This document shows, piece after piece, positions 33,801 to 47,300 of a DNA stretch of 64,000 bases; position 1 is the first letter of the stretch; each line of letters opens with the position of its first letter. Under the pieces are notes generated by a model. That model ran no database searches. It saw nothing but the letters and a program-made list of their open reading frames with translations, and was not told the DNA's origin. A program made the translations under genes and the position numbers. The DNA comes from Symsagittifera roscoffensis (taxonomy: Eukaryota; Xenacoelomorpha; Acoela; Convolutidae): the NCBI RefSeq assembly GCF_963678635.1, contig NC_087071.1, positions 26,209,378-26,273,377 on the forward strand, given 5' to 3'.

Positions 33801-35210
33801 TGTTTTCATCAATTTGCTGGCTTTGATGGAGATAAAAATGCGCAAAAACACAATTCAGTATAAAGTGGACTTAATCCCACGTTTCCCACGTAAGACTTAA
33901 TCCCACGTAAGACACTTTTCAAAGTTGGCTGTTTTTCCCAGTATGCTGAAACTGCAAAACGCCAACCCTGCATCAGAGACAAGTTAGTCTTGAATTGACA
34001 ATAAATTTTTCAGCGCTAATGACGTTTCAAATGACATTGATCGTAACCTGAATCCGCGATGAATGACTCTGATTTTTTTTCTATCAGGGATTTATGATTT
34101 TCAAAAGTTGTCAATTTTTAACATTTGAAGATCATCAACGTGACCAGACTAGAAAGACCAGTCAGGCTTTCTGAATCGCCATGAACAACAAATTGTTCAC
34201 CTTTCGAGAAATCACAATGAGCTATGTTTTAACTGAATTTGCATTTTTGACTTTGTTTCTAAAAACAAAATGAATAGCAATTGACTTTCAGACTTTCAGA
34301 AAAAAACTCTCAAAAAAGAGACAGAAAAAGTAACGCTCATAACTATTTTTTTGAAAAAAAACAAAGTGAAAAAATTTATATCACATCGTTATTTATCAAT
34401 TCTAATTTCAAAACTTGTGGTTCAGCTTTTAAATAAACAGCCAAAAACAAGTTTCAGTGGGAACTTCCGAACCAATATTGTACTCGATTTCATAAAATTT
34501 TCTTTTGAAATTATGTTGAAATAGCAAGAACGTTGTATAGTTCACGCGTAAATCCAGATACTCGTTTTTTTGTTGTTGTTTTTGTTCTTTATTGCAGCTC
34601 CGTTTAAAATAATCTCTTCTTAAAGAATCAATTATCAATTTTTCGTTCAATTTTTTATCGAATTGGATCCAATTTAAGATCTGTAAATTTTTCTTTGAAG
34701 TTATAAATTTTTATATTTTGTAGCTCAAATGTGGTTCTTACTTCTTCAAACTTTGTTTGTTTTCAAACGATTCGCAAAAAAAATTATGCAAAATTTCTAA
34801 ATCTTTCATCATGGTTTGATTTGCAGTGCTTCAAATAAAAACAGCAGATTGATACATGAGTTAAATATATTGCATGAAATTTTGAAAAAAAAACTTTTTA
34901 TCTTTAAATTTCTTTTGTTGATTAGTTTCCAGGTTACTTCTACTTGGAATAACAACAATGGACATTTTCCTCTTTAAAAAAATTTGACACCTGTGTACTA
35001 ATATGGGAATCTGACCAAATAGTTACGCACTGACCTTTGAAATCTCCTGCCGTTCAACTCAATCAGTTTTGGACTGTTTCAGAAATTTTAACTTGTCCAG
35101 AATCTTCAGCCATTGCCCGTACTGAAGTTTTAAAATAAATTTAAATCTGAACATCGAAATTTCATACAACTTTCAGACCTGTATCAGTCCTGTGGCAAGT
35201 CTCTTTTTCG
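33801..35210. other. non-genic stretch
   Basis: No coding segment was recognised on either strand. 34,650-34,429 minus is a chance-looking AT-rich ORF. A direct duplication cttaatcccacgt lies at 33,870 and 33,897. Confidence 0.45.
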
Positions 35211-35520
35211 CTGTACATGTCTGAGTCAGACATGTACAGGTATGATAACTATAGAAAAAAGTCAGGTATGATCATGTCTGCTTCAGGTCTGGTCCAGGTA
35301 TGATCAGGCCTGTCCCAGGTATATTTCAGATCTGACTTTACATGATCATACCATGACCAGATATGATCATAGCTGAACCAGACATGATCATACCTGGACC
35401 AGACATGATCATACCTGAAGCAGACATGATCATACCTGACTTTACATTATCATACCTGGACCAGACATAATCAAGCCTGAAAATGCATGATAAGACCTGA
35501 AGCAGACATATCATTATGGT
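35211..35520. repeat. inverted minisatellite with near-perfect palindrome
   Basis: Starts with a 29-bp palindrome, CTGTACATGTCTGA and its reverse complement around one base (35,211-35,239). Units caggtatgatcatgtctg then run in one direction to about 35,320, and units cagacatgatcatacctg, their exact reverse complement, run from about 35,340 to 35,510. The array is thus head to head. A minus-strand ORF across it encodes only the repeat (SGPGMIMS units). Confidence 0.9.
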
Positions 35521-35957
35521 ATTGAAGACCGGGACAATCCATGAGTCAACCGAAGCAAGCTTCGGTGTTAACTCGAGAAGCAAAAATCAGTTTAATATTG
35601 GTTCCAGGCAATGCCCAGCATGCCAGATATTAAGCTGACAAAAACAAATACTATTTATGATGCTAGCCAAAAGGCCGAGAAACGATAACTGAAACAAAGG
35701 ATCTTTTTTCTTCATGCCTCAGACACAACAAAAAAACAACAGCTCGGACCATAAAACTTTTAAACTATCCGATTGGATTGGGAGCTAGGTCGCTCCCAAA
35801 ACAATTCATACAAGATCAAGGTAAATATTTAAAAATAGGCAGTCATTATGATTCTTTGCCTTATAAAAATACCCTGCCGGCTTGTAATTTTATCGTAAGA
35901 CTTCAGTGGACTACGTTATAACCATCTGTGTTACTGCCGTTACATGGCGATAAGTTT

Positions 35958-36200
35958 TCTATATGATCAGACCTGAAGCAGTTATAGTCATGTCTGACCA
36001 GGTATAGTCTTGTCTGACTCAGGTATAGTCATGTCTGACCAGGTATAGTCTTGTCTGACTCAGGCAGGTATAGTCATGTCTGACCATATAGTCCTGTCTG
36101 ACCAGGTATAGTCATGTCTGACCAGGTATAGTCTTGTCTGACCGGGTATAGTCATGTCTGATCAGGTATAGTCATGTCTGACTCAGGTATAGTCTGCAAA
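35958..36200. repeat. minisatellite, about 20-bp unit
   Basis: About eleven imperfect copies of caggtatagtcatgtctgac. The unit is a variant of the one at 35,211-35,520, with atag replacing atgat, so both arrays have a common origin. The gap between them (35,520-35,957) holds non-repetitive sequence. Confidence 0.92.
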
Positions 36201-36389
36201 CGGCAGAAAGGATCACATATGAAAGAGATATGCACAGAGCTGGAAAGCAGCTAGTGTCTGACAATTGTTTGATCAGACGTGAAATTGTGAGGAAAGTTCG
36301 GTACGGGTGGGTCTACTTTAGCCATGAAACAGTCTTTTCCGCACTAATAAAATAGAATTCAGATCGATTCAAATTGATAAGGAATAAAT

Positions 36390-36890
36390 ACAAAACTGGT
36401 CGTATCAGGGCGAAGCCCTGAAAGATCAGACTGCCTTTTGAGGTCTATGGAGCATTAGTAACAGAAAAAAACTAGATGTAATAAAATAAAATGAAATTTT
36501 TTTTCTAAAAATATTTTTTAAAATGAAATGATCTCCCCACACGCCATATAAAGTACAAAAGAATAGATTTCGCTCATTGTAACAAATCAATTATGGCAAA
36601 TAAGCTTCTTTCAACCAATTTGGAACGATTTCTCAGACGGATTAAATCTCCGCTTACGCGTTAACAGCGCGAAATATATGGCGCGTTAATTGTCCCAAAT
36701 CGGCCAAAATGACAATCTTTAAACGCCCATAACTTGACGAAACATGATCAAAGTTGAAATATCTTTTCAAATTTAAACTCAAGACAACAATATTTTTTGA
36801 ATGATAAAAAAAAATTTTGTCAAAAATGGCTAGTTAAAAAGTCGAAATTTGTCTGAAGGAAAAAACCCACCCCGAGCACCAATATTCGGT
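36390..36890 (-). repeat. dispersed repeat family 2, reverse copy
   Basis: Reverse-complement counterpart of about 9,770-10,090. Shared blocks in inverse order include tcagggcgaagccctga, ggtctatggagca, ccccacacgccatata, gatatcttttcaaatttaa and ggctagttaaaaagtcgaaa. The two copies are 26 kb apart. Long unmatched parts suggest independent decay. Confidence 0.75.
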
Positions 36891-37416
36891 TACTTTCGTA
36901 TCAAAAGTCGGGACAAAAAATCAGTTCAAATTGCTTAGCGATGCATATTTTACAAATTCAAGTGGCTTTTGAATCGATTTAAAATGATCTTGAAAAATTT
37001 GAATCATATTAAGTGTCTAAAAACGGTTTTAAATCTAATTGGATGGACTTGGTAGTTATAGCTTAAATCCACCCAAATCTTGCCAAAACCACTTTAATCA
37101 ATTTTAAAAGAACCTGAGCAGGTTTTTTATAGACTAAAACTGATCACAAATATTCGTTACTTTCGTATTGAAAGTCGGAACAATAAATCAGTTCAAATTG
37201 CTTAACGATGCATATTTTACGAATTCAAGTGGCTTTTAAATCGATTTAAATTGATCTTGAAATTTTTGAATCAATTAAGTGACTAAAAACGGTTTTAAAT
37301 CAAATTGGAAGGACTTGGTAGTATTAGCTTAAATCCACCCAAATCTTGCCAAAACCATTTTAATCAATTTTAAAAGAACCTGAGCAGGTTTTTTTGTAGA
37401 CTAAAATTAATCTCAA
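36881..37416. repeat. tandem duplication, 268-bp unit, two copies
   Basis: Unit 1 starts aatattcggttactttcgta at 36,881 and unit 2 starts aatattcgttactttcgta at 37,149. Both continue with cagttcaaattgctta, gatgcatattttac, tcaagtggctttt, aatccacccaaatcttgcc and aagaacctgagcaggtttt. They differ by scattered substitutions. Non-coding. Confidence 0.93.
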
Positions 37417-37877
37417 TTTAATTTACATACTTTTTTCAAAGCAAAATCAAATTTATTTGAGTTTTGGCAGTGTGTGTTAACCCTCTGAAAACTAAAAAGC
37501 CTCTTCTGACTCTTGAAGATCAATGAACTAGTGCAAATGTTCCCAGAGCAATCTACTCGACCTTTCTCCAGCAGAATAACCAAAGGTGAAATCCGCTATA
37601 AAAAACCTATTTCACCTTTAATCCACATTTTTTAACCGCTGTACCATCGCACCACTAAGGTAAAAGCGTATACTTTTTATTATGCATTTTCCATTTTATC
37701 CCAAGCCTGCGTTTTCTTTTATATTTCTTCCATATACTTGGAAAATAACGCGAATATTTTATACAGCACACACCAACAACCAACGCAAGCAACGCTTTCA
37801 AACATGGTGAACTAAATTGTAATGTGCCGTATTCAGTTGGAAAATAGGAATGGAGTAAATTTCGCGTGTGGATATTC

Positions 37878-38089
37878 AGTTATTTTCAGCTACCAACGCA
37901 GTATGTGTCACTTACATGGCAGATTTTACCTGCTTTGGTGGTTGTTTTTATTTAAATGTTACCCCAAAAATGCCTCAGATCGGCTTAACCTTTGAACTAA
38001 ATTTGTCCCCAGAGGTTGCTTCACACGAACTAAATGAAAAATTGAAAAAACATTGTCATATATTTGCTGCCAAAGAGTTCATTTTTTGA
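37878..38089 (+). CDS. probable terminal exon of an unknown gene
   Basis: A good acceptor (ttattttcag, ending 37,877) opens a frame starting ATNAVCVTYMADFTC that runs to TGA at 38,087-38,089. AATAAA follows at 38,131. The encoded 70 residues include ADFTCFGGCFYLNVTP and MPQIGLTFELNLSPEVASH, with spaced Cys and alternating hydrophobics typical of a beta-rich extracellular domain. Composition is clearly less AT-driven than the flanks. I do not recognise the family and could not find the preceding exon upstream, where minisatellites and repeats lie. A chance ORF is possible but the acceptor, stop and poly(A) signal together argue for an exon. Confidence 0.5.
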
Positions 38090-38130
38090 AATTCATTTCC
38101 ATTTTTGTGAGTTTGTGAAACAATTGCTTA

Positions 38131-38136
38131 AATAAA
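38131..38136 (+). terminator. poly(A) signal of the upstream gene
   Basis: AATAAA 42 bases after the stop codon of the exon ending at 38,089, followed by a T-rich stretch. The next gene starts 225 bases on. Confidence 0.5.
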
Positions 38137-38360
38137 TTTTTAAAAATTTTTCTTCCAACAGTTTATTAAGTTTTTACGTTCCCGTTTTTGAACTGTTTCT
38201 GCAAACTTTCCTGTGTCTCATCTTAGCATTCTGCATCTCGAAATAATTGGAGGATGGGCTTAATTATGACCTTCGCAGTCTAATTCCTGAATTTCGAAGA
38301 CCTACATTATATATGAGGACTAGAACTTAATATAATTTTGCCAAAAGTTATACAGCGCAA

Positions 38361-41300
38361 ATGCCTTCTGGAGGTCATAGGGTCAAACGGGGTCACAATG
38401 ACCCATTGCCCCCCGCCGATACAGTCTACACGCAATCCCAACCCCCCTCAATACCCCCTAGAGAACCCCCACCTTTGCCATCAAGAGGAGGAAGTCGAGA
38501 GTGCCTTTTAGAAGATCCTGCAGCAACTGTTCCCGGGTCGGGTTCAAATGGAACAACGTCGGGTGCGACTCTAACCCCGCCTAAATTCGCCCCCGCTCCC
38601 AGGACTCCCCCCATTTTACCCCCACGGGAGAGAGACGGAGGAAGTCGCGATGGGTTAGATATGGTGGATGGTGATACTAGAGGAAGCAGACCCCTCCCCC
38701 CTCCCCCCAAACCTGAGGAGAGTATCCCGGCTCCCCTGCCAAGGGATAGAAGTCGCAGTAGATTGAACTCAGTGTCCAGGTTAGATCACTTCAATCTCAT
38801 TTTAGGATTTATTCTCTTACCGTGATCTTCTGCTGTGTGTGTGATCTAAATTAAGTTTTTTTTTACAGTACCCAACGTTTTTATGGAAAGGTGCACACAA
38901 GAATTGCAGCAATTTCAACTAGCGCGAAAGCTCCTTGGCTCATACGGCTCTAAATAAAACCTGATTTAATGAATAAAGCTGAAGTTTTTTTGTATAGTGA
39001 TTGAAAACGTTTGAGAACCAACTATAAAAGCGAGGCTGGCAACAGTTTTTCAATCTAGAAACTTTTAAAATTGGCCACATAAAGTTTATAATCGGCAAAA
39101 CTTCGATACAATTTTTACTGTTCGAATTAACCTTTTTGAAACACCTTCGAAAATACTTATGTTCTTTAACCAACTATTAGTTTTGATTGTTTGGAGCAGC
39201 TCTAAATCAACCGACAACTTCAAACGTCTCTCTCAAAATGGACTCTCTGGTAGTGGAGATCAAATAGACGAAACAGACAACACTATTCGCAGGTGAGGTG
39301 TTCGTCCCAATTTTCTGAGCAACTGAATCAAAAAACAGATGTCAAAACGATTCAAGTTATGTTAAGCCATTTTTTAAGAACTGAAAAATTTCGAAGTTTC
39401 TGTTCTGAACTTAGAGTTGCTGACAAATATCAGACAAAGAATGAAGTAAATTTTTCAACAATTTGACAACTTGGTCTTTGTAGGTCTCTGGAATCCGGAA
39501 ACAAGTCTTTAAACATGTTAAAATTTTGCCGAAACGATCAAAGAAAACGAACGAAGAAGTGAAGATCAAAGAGAGCGTCCTTGTTGCGAAATCCACTTAC
39601 AATTCAGAGAATACACAAATTGGCCTCGAGTTTTTGAAGAAAAAAAAATGTTTCAGGCGTGACCACGACGCCCCAAATGGATTCGCACCACTGGACATTC
39701 TTCCTCCGACTAGGCCCAGAGTTCGCCACAGATCAACGCCAGGGGCAGCGGAACTTTCAGTAACCGGGTAAGACTTCACAGATTTTATGCGACTTCAAAA
39801 TTCTGACGTCCTATAAGCTGCTATATCATGTCTATATGTAGTGTTTGATTTTTTACATGATTACCACCGAGAATTTAGTTTATTACAAAGAATTAGAAAC
39901 TTGAGCCATTTTAAAAAACGTTTTGAACCAAGTTGTATTGCTTTTTTCTCAGATCCATTAATGACATTCCTTGCCACGACTGGGCATCGGTGGACAACTT
40001 CACAAACAACGTGGCCGATAGAAGAAGTGTCTTTGAGCCGAAAGCAGAACAGGCCGACAATTCCATCCCCACTTCGAACAGATCAAGTCCCATTGCGACT
40101 CTGCGTCCCCCCAGTGAGAGGCCATCGTCATGGCACGTTGGTCCGGGTGGGGGTCCACAGTTTAACAGAAGCAACGGAGTTGAACCCAAGTAATGTTTTC
40201 CTCTTAGTTATTACTACTGGTTAAATTCAACAACTTTTATTTTGGTTCTGCAAAATGCCCATTTTTTCGCGATTTAATGCAGTGAGATTGACCAAAGTGA
40301 AGTTATGCTTTAAATGGCTCCATCGCAATTATGGCTTTCGAGGTTATCGCAGCAATTTTTTTTTTCGCAGCAGTAAGTGCCAGGGAACGTTTTCCAAAAA
40401 AAATACCAATCCCCGGCATTTACACCATTTATTTTTTAATTTAGCAAATTTTTGTTACTGAAAAATTCATTGTATATTTTTTCAGCGCTCGCACCTCTCA
40501 AGACCCCGATAGATTCCTAGCTTCATACATGCGAAGTCTAGACAACAACAGGGATACTGCTACAGGCTCCAGATCATCGCTCAAGTCCTCCCTCAAAAAC
40601 AGCAACAGGTCAGATTATAAACAATAATCTAACAATATTATAACAAGTTGAGTCCTGAACAATTGACGAGACGATTCCTGTTAAATATTTTTGCACTTTA
40701 GTGGTACCTTCTCAAGATTTTTTCATCCTAATGAAAGTTTTAATAAATGACATCATCGTCGATAAATCACATACAAGTTTACAGTTGGAATAAGTCGCCT
40801 TCTTATTTTTGCAATGGGGACGGCGGGAATAGTAAATAACACTCTATTCACTTGATTTTTTTCAACAGTTATATGTAAGGTTTGTTGTTACCGTGATTGT
40901 TCCTTAACATTACCGACCAGTTAGTTATTGCTCTTCAAGCGTTTTTTATTTGTTTTTCCTTCTTTTTGATATAAAATACATTGACTAAAGTGTCAGTATG
41001 AAAAGTTTTGAATAATAATTTAAGCAAATAATTTGAATCAATTTTGAAACAAAATTACACTGATGCCTTCGTCTTTCTATTCCTGGTTGGACACAAAAAC
41101 GTCCAATTCCATAGGGAATGTCAGTTTGTTAACGATATTGTTTTTCATCATTGAGTTTGAGGAAAGTTATGTAATCTAAATTGCTCAATTACACGTCGGA
41201 ATATTTTCATTAAGCAAAAAAAAACTGTCAAAAACCACTTGATCACCTTTATTGCCTACACTTAGTGATGAACTATATTTAGAAACAGTCGAGTGGAGGA

Positions 41301-44300
41301 TGAAAACGAAGAGAGCAACGAAGACGAGTTCCCCACTCTGGTTCCCTCTTCTCGCCCTGGTCCAGACGAGAACATCTACACCATGCCCTCCATTCTGAGA
41401 AGAGACAGTCCTTCTATCTCTGACTCAGTCGATGTTCCCGATGTACCTAGAAAGTAGGATCACCTTAATCATGTTGTCACATCTTTTATTCATACAGTCT
41501 GACATCGCAGTTCCTTAAGCAACTACTTTTTGTGATAAGCAACTTTCTTGCAATCACTTTTTTTTTGCAGAAAAAAAAGCAGAAAAAAAATATTTTTTGA
41601 AAAAAAACTGAGTCGTTTTTGTGGCCATATTCTCAGTTAAAACCTCTTCGGAAATACACTTCTTGCTCGTGTTGTATGTTGAATGCAGTATTTTCAATAA
41701 ACTAGCAACAAAAGTTGATGCACATTTTTGTTCCAACTTTCAAAGAATGTATGGATTATTTGCGCGGCTTTAGATTTTCTTCAGCCAAATATCGACTTTT
41801 GACCCAACGTTGCTTGATGGACTTTTCAGAACCGGTTGGGACCTTCTAATCTCCCCGTCTCAAAAGTGAAAGGACGTTTCATCTGAAAGCCTTTCTGAAA
41901 CAAATGTTGGGTCAGAATCGATTCCGGATTAACTTGATGCAAGTCTATTATATAACCCAAATTATTCTGGAAACGACTCTGAAGTTTATCGATTTGTACT
42001 AAGATTGCATATCGAATGAACTTGTTCACAATTTTTTTTGAAACACTTTAAGATCTTTTTTTCCTTCATTCAAAACTCTATATAAAAGCATTTTTGCTCC
42101 GAAGCAAACTTTGTATTCGGGTGTGTTTAATTTTTTTCTTTTTTCGTTTTCCAGCCAAAATCAGCTATCAAAAACTATCATCGAGAGAGTTCAGTGGTAT
42201 ATCAAACAAAAAAGCCCTTCCAATCGTGATTCGAACGACAATAAAAATATTGAAAGTTTTTTCTCAGGATCGTGAAATTTTTGGTTTTCCGTCTTAATTT
42301 GAACGAATAATGTCGTAATTTTTCTAATAATTTTTTTTGGCTTGAAAGCAAACAATAATTTAATTTAAAACCTAAGAACTTAGTTTTACTCGAGAAACTT
42401 TAGTATTTTTTATAGTTTTATAGTGCTTTTTTGGGAATCAAAACTTAAAAAAGTAAAAAAAAAAACTGCAAAAAAATTGAACATATTTTCGAACATTAAT
42501 TCTTTTTTTTTTTTCGTTTTTGTAGTCACTTTTTATAGAAAAATTGTTTTTCAGTTTGTCTATTTTACTATGACTTTCAAATTTGATTAATCTTAGTTTT
42601 TTTCAGATCTTTTTCTCACATCACACCAAAAAACTCTTTACTAATTAGCACAGTAACCGGCTATAATTGTTGTTCCGACCAATTGAAAAATGTGGAGGCA
42701 CATTGTAATTGAGAGAAACCGGTTTAAAAATTTTGATTTTGTCTAATTTCGACCAAATATAGCAATTAACTTCAGTTTTCACACAAAGTGGAAGCTTTAG
42801 TTGGCACTTTCTAAAAAAAAAATTAAAAATTTTAGGTATAAAAAATAGAAAATTTTTTGAAATTTTTTTTTTGACATTTTTTTGTTTTTTGTTTTTTATT
42901 CTTTTTCGAACAACTGCTTTCAATCATGCCTAAATTACTAAAGTTTTACGCGTGAGTGAAGTCGTCTCATCACACCACGCACAAAAAAAACGACAGTAAC
43001 TTGAAGAACTTATTAATTTTAAGAATTTTTACTTGTAGTTTTTTCTATGAACAAGGTAGGAACATTCTATGCTACTTGCACAGCAACCGGTCATCCTCGT
43101 TAAATTGATTGCAGACAAGGTAACTACGGATAACCACAGATAATACGTGCCCAATAAACAGAACTATATTTGAAATTCTTTTTCAGATTGTTTTGATTTC
43201 AAAAATAGTTTGGTAGTAGTAAGGTGAATAGGAATCACTCCAAGTTTACAATCGGCACAAAAAATTATGTTCCGAACAGCTGAATTTTCTGGTACCAATG
43301 AAAAACAAACGAAGTGTTAAAGTGGCTGAACTGTCTTGTACTAAACAAAATTTTAGGTTTCCACTAATTGCATAAACCTATACAAATTAACTTTTAAAAT
43401 TTTAACCACGTTATTTATTCAAAAATAAAATTTTGTTTAAATACAGAATAGATTTGCGACAAAAAACGATAAACGTTTCTTGCGGGCCTTTTCATGCAAA
43501 GTTTCTATGTTAAAAACACTTGTAATATCTTTCATATAATATCTTCATATAACATCTTCAGATAAAATTTCTTTACCTATCTTGAAAATTGCGATAAATT
43601 ACGATTTGAGCCTTAAGTTCAAGCACCCAAAAAATAAATATCGTGTTTACATACTTAATGTTTCGTTATGATTGGAGTCTGAATTGTTGCAAAAATAAGG
43701 GAATGTGATTTGGCAAATTTTGATTTAGAAAGGTGTTTTTTCGAATCCAAGTTTGAATCTAGCACAAGAGTTTGTCAAAATGTGTTCGAATTTTTTTGGT
43801 TTTAAAGCAAAAATCATTTCACAGTTTTCTTGGAACTAAATTACACGACACGCTTTTTTACTTAGTCTAGAATTGTATAATAGCCGAAAAAAATTCACTG
43901 GTTTAACACAAGCTGACAACAGAGCAAAAACTTGATATATGAAATTATAATCCAAGAATTCTTCAATATTGACCAATTTTCAAAAAAGAGTTGCAAATTA
44001 AAATAAGTTTTCAACATTTTATTGCATTGACGAAACTTTATTAATCGGATTAAACTATATTTATTAATCGTTTTTTTTCAGAAATTTTTTTGACAGCCTC
44101 TGAACAATTCAAAAACTTTGATTTAAAATTAATTGAAGAAAGGAAAATTTTTTTTATTCTTATAAATCATTTAGTATTAGTAACTGAAAACAAAAAATCT
44201 TGTTCTGAGTTGTTTGTTTTGAAATTAGAGTTTTTAATTTTTAATCGAAACAAATTTCTACCTATTCTTTCAATTGGAATGAAAAAAAAAGGTTAAAAAA

Positions 44301-47300
44301 CAGCAAAAAAAAGTTATATGAAAAAATCAGACACATTTTATTTGAAATGTTTTTCTTTTAATGATAATGAAAAAGCTGTAAGATAATTTCTTTCCAACTA
44401 TTTCAGGTTTTTTACCGTTTAAATATAAACTGATCGTGATTGTGCTTTTGTGTTCAGGCGCATTCTGAAGACACGCCACCCTTCTGATGGTGGGAGTGAT
44501 GAGTACAATGTGCGGAAGGTGAACACAGGGAAAGTTACCAAGAAGAGAGTGCGACACAGTTCCACTCCCCAGGCACTCAACCCTCCCAGGTACAGTGAGC
44601 CGACAGATCAATTAGCCGAATAAAAATTGAAGTTTAAAGGCGCGAATACTTAGCCGATTTAAATCTGAGTTTTAAAGCTACGAAGGTCCAAAGAATCTGA
44701 ATCTGAGTCCACGCTGAAGCGAATAGAAAAATCTCTAACCCCTTACCCTAATGCGGGTTGTGACCTTTTTCCAATACCAGCAAACAACTAGGGCAAAATG
44801 TGGATTTTATGCTGCTGAGTTTTCGTCAGTAATCGCTCAACACCAATAGCGAATTTAGAAGGGGGTGAAAAAACGCATTTTTTTGTTTAAAATTTGCCGA
44901 AAAGCACCTAAAACGCCTTTGTTGGCCTTTTTTTTCAAAAAAACACCTGCGGAGCAGAAAATTTGGCCAAAATAGTTATTTTCAGTGATTGATGAGAGCT
45001 AAAAAATCAATTTTGACTGCCTAAAAAGAGGTCATTGGTAAATGCCGCCATATTTTAGCACCCATAATTGCAATAGTTTTTATTTGGTTGTGTTTTTGAA
45101 CTTGTGACTGTTTCAGTTGTTTATTTTGTGTTAGCATTTATTCTGATGAAATTTATTCTGTGAGGTAACGAGCTTGACAATACCGTGCATGTCAAATTAA
45201 AAAGAACTCATGATTGCCTAAATTGGGTTAAAACTGCAACTACTGCTAATAGCTGAAGTTCAAGACAATACATTATTGAAATCACAACGGCGATTGATTT
45301 GCTTATTAGCGGCAATTGATTCGAGCTTATTGTTCCGACCACGAAATGAGAAGTTGCTCATATTTCAGGGAAAAGCAGCAACGACAAAGAAACGTGATAA
45401 AATGAAGGAGTTATTGGAAATTTTCAGTCGCGATTCTAATTTTTGGAAATTTTCAGTCGCGATTCGTCCAAAATTTAAAAAAAAAACCGGTTCGAAAAGT
45501 TTGCTTTCAGAACAACTTAGAAATAACACCATACCTTTAAAAATAAAAACACCCTGAATAACAAACAGTTCTATTTTTTTTTGAACAAAGCTCTGTTTTC
45601 AATTTTTAGTGTAGAAAAGATTTTTTATAAATGCTTTTTCTGCACCTCAAAAAGCTTTCATGTAAATTTTAAATAATAAGCCAAACATTTTGGGAATAGT
45701 AACACAGCGTCTTCAAAAGCAAATACACATTCATCGTACATGGCTGCTTTGATTAGCACGTTATTTTCAAACTTTAAACTAGCTTAATTCAAAAATGATT
45801 AGTTCTGTTTTTTTTCAGTCCTCAGAAACTACCAGTGCCGCCTCGCGGTATGAAATCAGCCGCTGAACTTCAAGGCAGTCTGCGCATACTTTCTCTTCTC
45901 AAAGCGAACAACGAAGCCAACTCGAGAAGAAGTTCAATCTCAGCTCTCAGTCAAGAAGGGACCACCGAGGGGGGAGGAGGGGTTACTGTGAGTGGGGGTT
46001 CAATGAGGAGCTCCAACAGTTTAATGCCAATTGCTCAGGATGACGAAATGGATGAAGATGATGACGATACTAGGTAATGTAGTAAATGTACTTCTTTAAG
46101 AATGAGAGTTGAATTATAAAGGACTTAAATTGCGGAAAATTTGATAATTTGATGTTAATGGTTTGGTGTGAAGTTGTAGGAAACCGCCAAGATTAGTTTG
46201 TATGGACTAAAACTCAGCTGTCAAAAATCCCAAAGTATGGAATAGAGTCTGAGATCTATGGAATAGGTTCGGGTATCCATTTAGATTAAGCTCAAAATAT
46301 CAACTTTGTTCAAAAAATAATAACACTTTTATGGTGCTTCCCGGCAGGCTGATGCCTTTTGGTATTCTCCCAGCCGAAGTAAATTGTAAACTTTCAATTT
46401 CATACAAGCTTTGCTGAAAAATTTCTGGCTTGAAAAAAAAAACTATTTTTATGATTATTATAATTATTATGATTATTATTAGGATGATGATTATTATTAT
46501 GATGATTATTGTAGTGAGCAAGTATCTGAAATGACAGAAATAGAACCAGAAGCAATGGGCAAACAGGACAAAAAAGACAAGCACGACAGCAACAATGAAA
46601 AGAGCACAAGCGAATTACCCTCTGCAACTGCTGATGGGCAAACGAAAGAGAGAAGTCGGAATAAGAATAAGAAGAAGCCGAGGAGTAGACTGAACAGTGC
46701 GAAGGAGTTGAGATTCGGAGAGATGCAGCAGGTCGAGATACACTAGTGAGTTCAGTTTAGTTGAAATCGAAGTTGAGTTCAGTTGAGTTGAAGTCGAAAT
46801 ACACCCGAGTTAGTGCAATAAAAATTCTTACAAAAATATTTAATCTCGTAATTAAAAAATATGGATCCAAAATTTGCAAACTTCTTGCATCCTGTCACCA
46901 AGATTCAAAATTTTATGAGATCTTTTGTTCAAAAAATATACGGGATTTCAAATTCCGATTTGGAGTTATAAGATTTGAATAAATCTGTTAAGAATCTCAA
47001 ACAAGCTGAGCAACTACAAAACAATTTTCACCAAAACAAAATTCAAATCTTGATGTTACTGATTTTTTTTTCGTGTAAAATAATTTATTTTTCTTCCCAT
47101 GTATATTCAGACCCCAAAAATAAATTTCAAATTTGATTAATTGAGATTAAAAAACTGAAGTCTATTAAAATATTGTTCAAGTTGCAAACAAAAAACTTTC
47201 GAGAAGTTGTTCAGTGTCAAGAATAAAAAACTTCTAGATTTTTAACTAGTAAAACTATAGTCAAAAGCTAGCTAGTTAAAAGCAAAGAATGGATGAGCCA

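Noticed and set aside
35338-35583. Repeat protein with SGPGMIMS-type units on the minus strand
   Set aside because: It is a translation of the minisatellite; unit length and orientation switch explain it.
35958-36200. CRISPR-like array
   Set aside because: Units are contiguous imperfect copies without unique spacers, in a eukaryotic repeat context; it is a minisatellite.
37632-37659. tRNA-like sequence (reverse strand gtggtgcgatggtacagcgg)
   Set aside because: It resembles a box A region but no box B, cloverleaf or anticodon arm can be drawn; at most a SINE scrap.
45276-45557. 93-codon ORF inside an intron of the disordered-protein gene
   Set aside because: No recognised motif, contains a 24-bp tandem duplication (ttttcagtcgcgattc), and no splice sites tie it to the gene.
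46300-46627. Ile- or Asn/His-run ORFs on the minus strand
   Set aside because: Artefacts of the ATT/ATG microsatellite antisense to exon 46,515-46,745.
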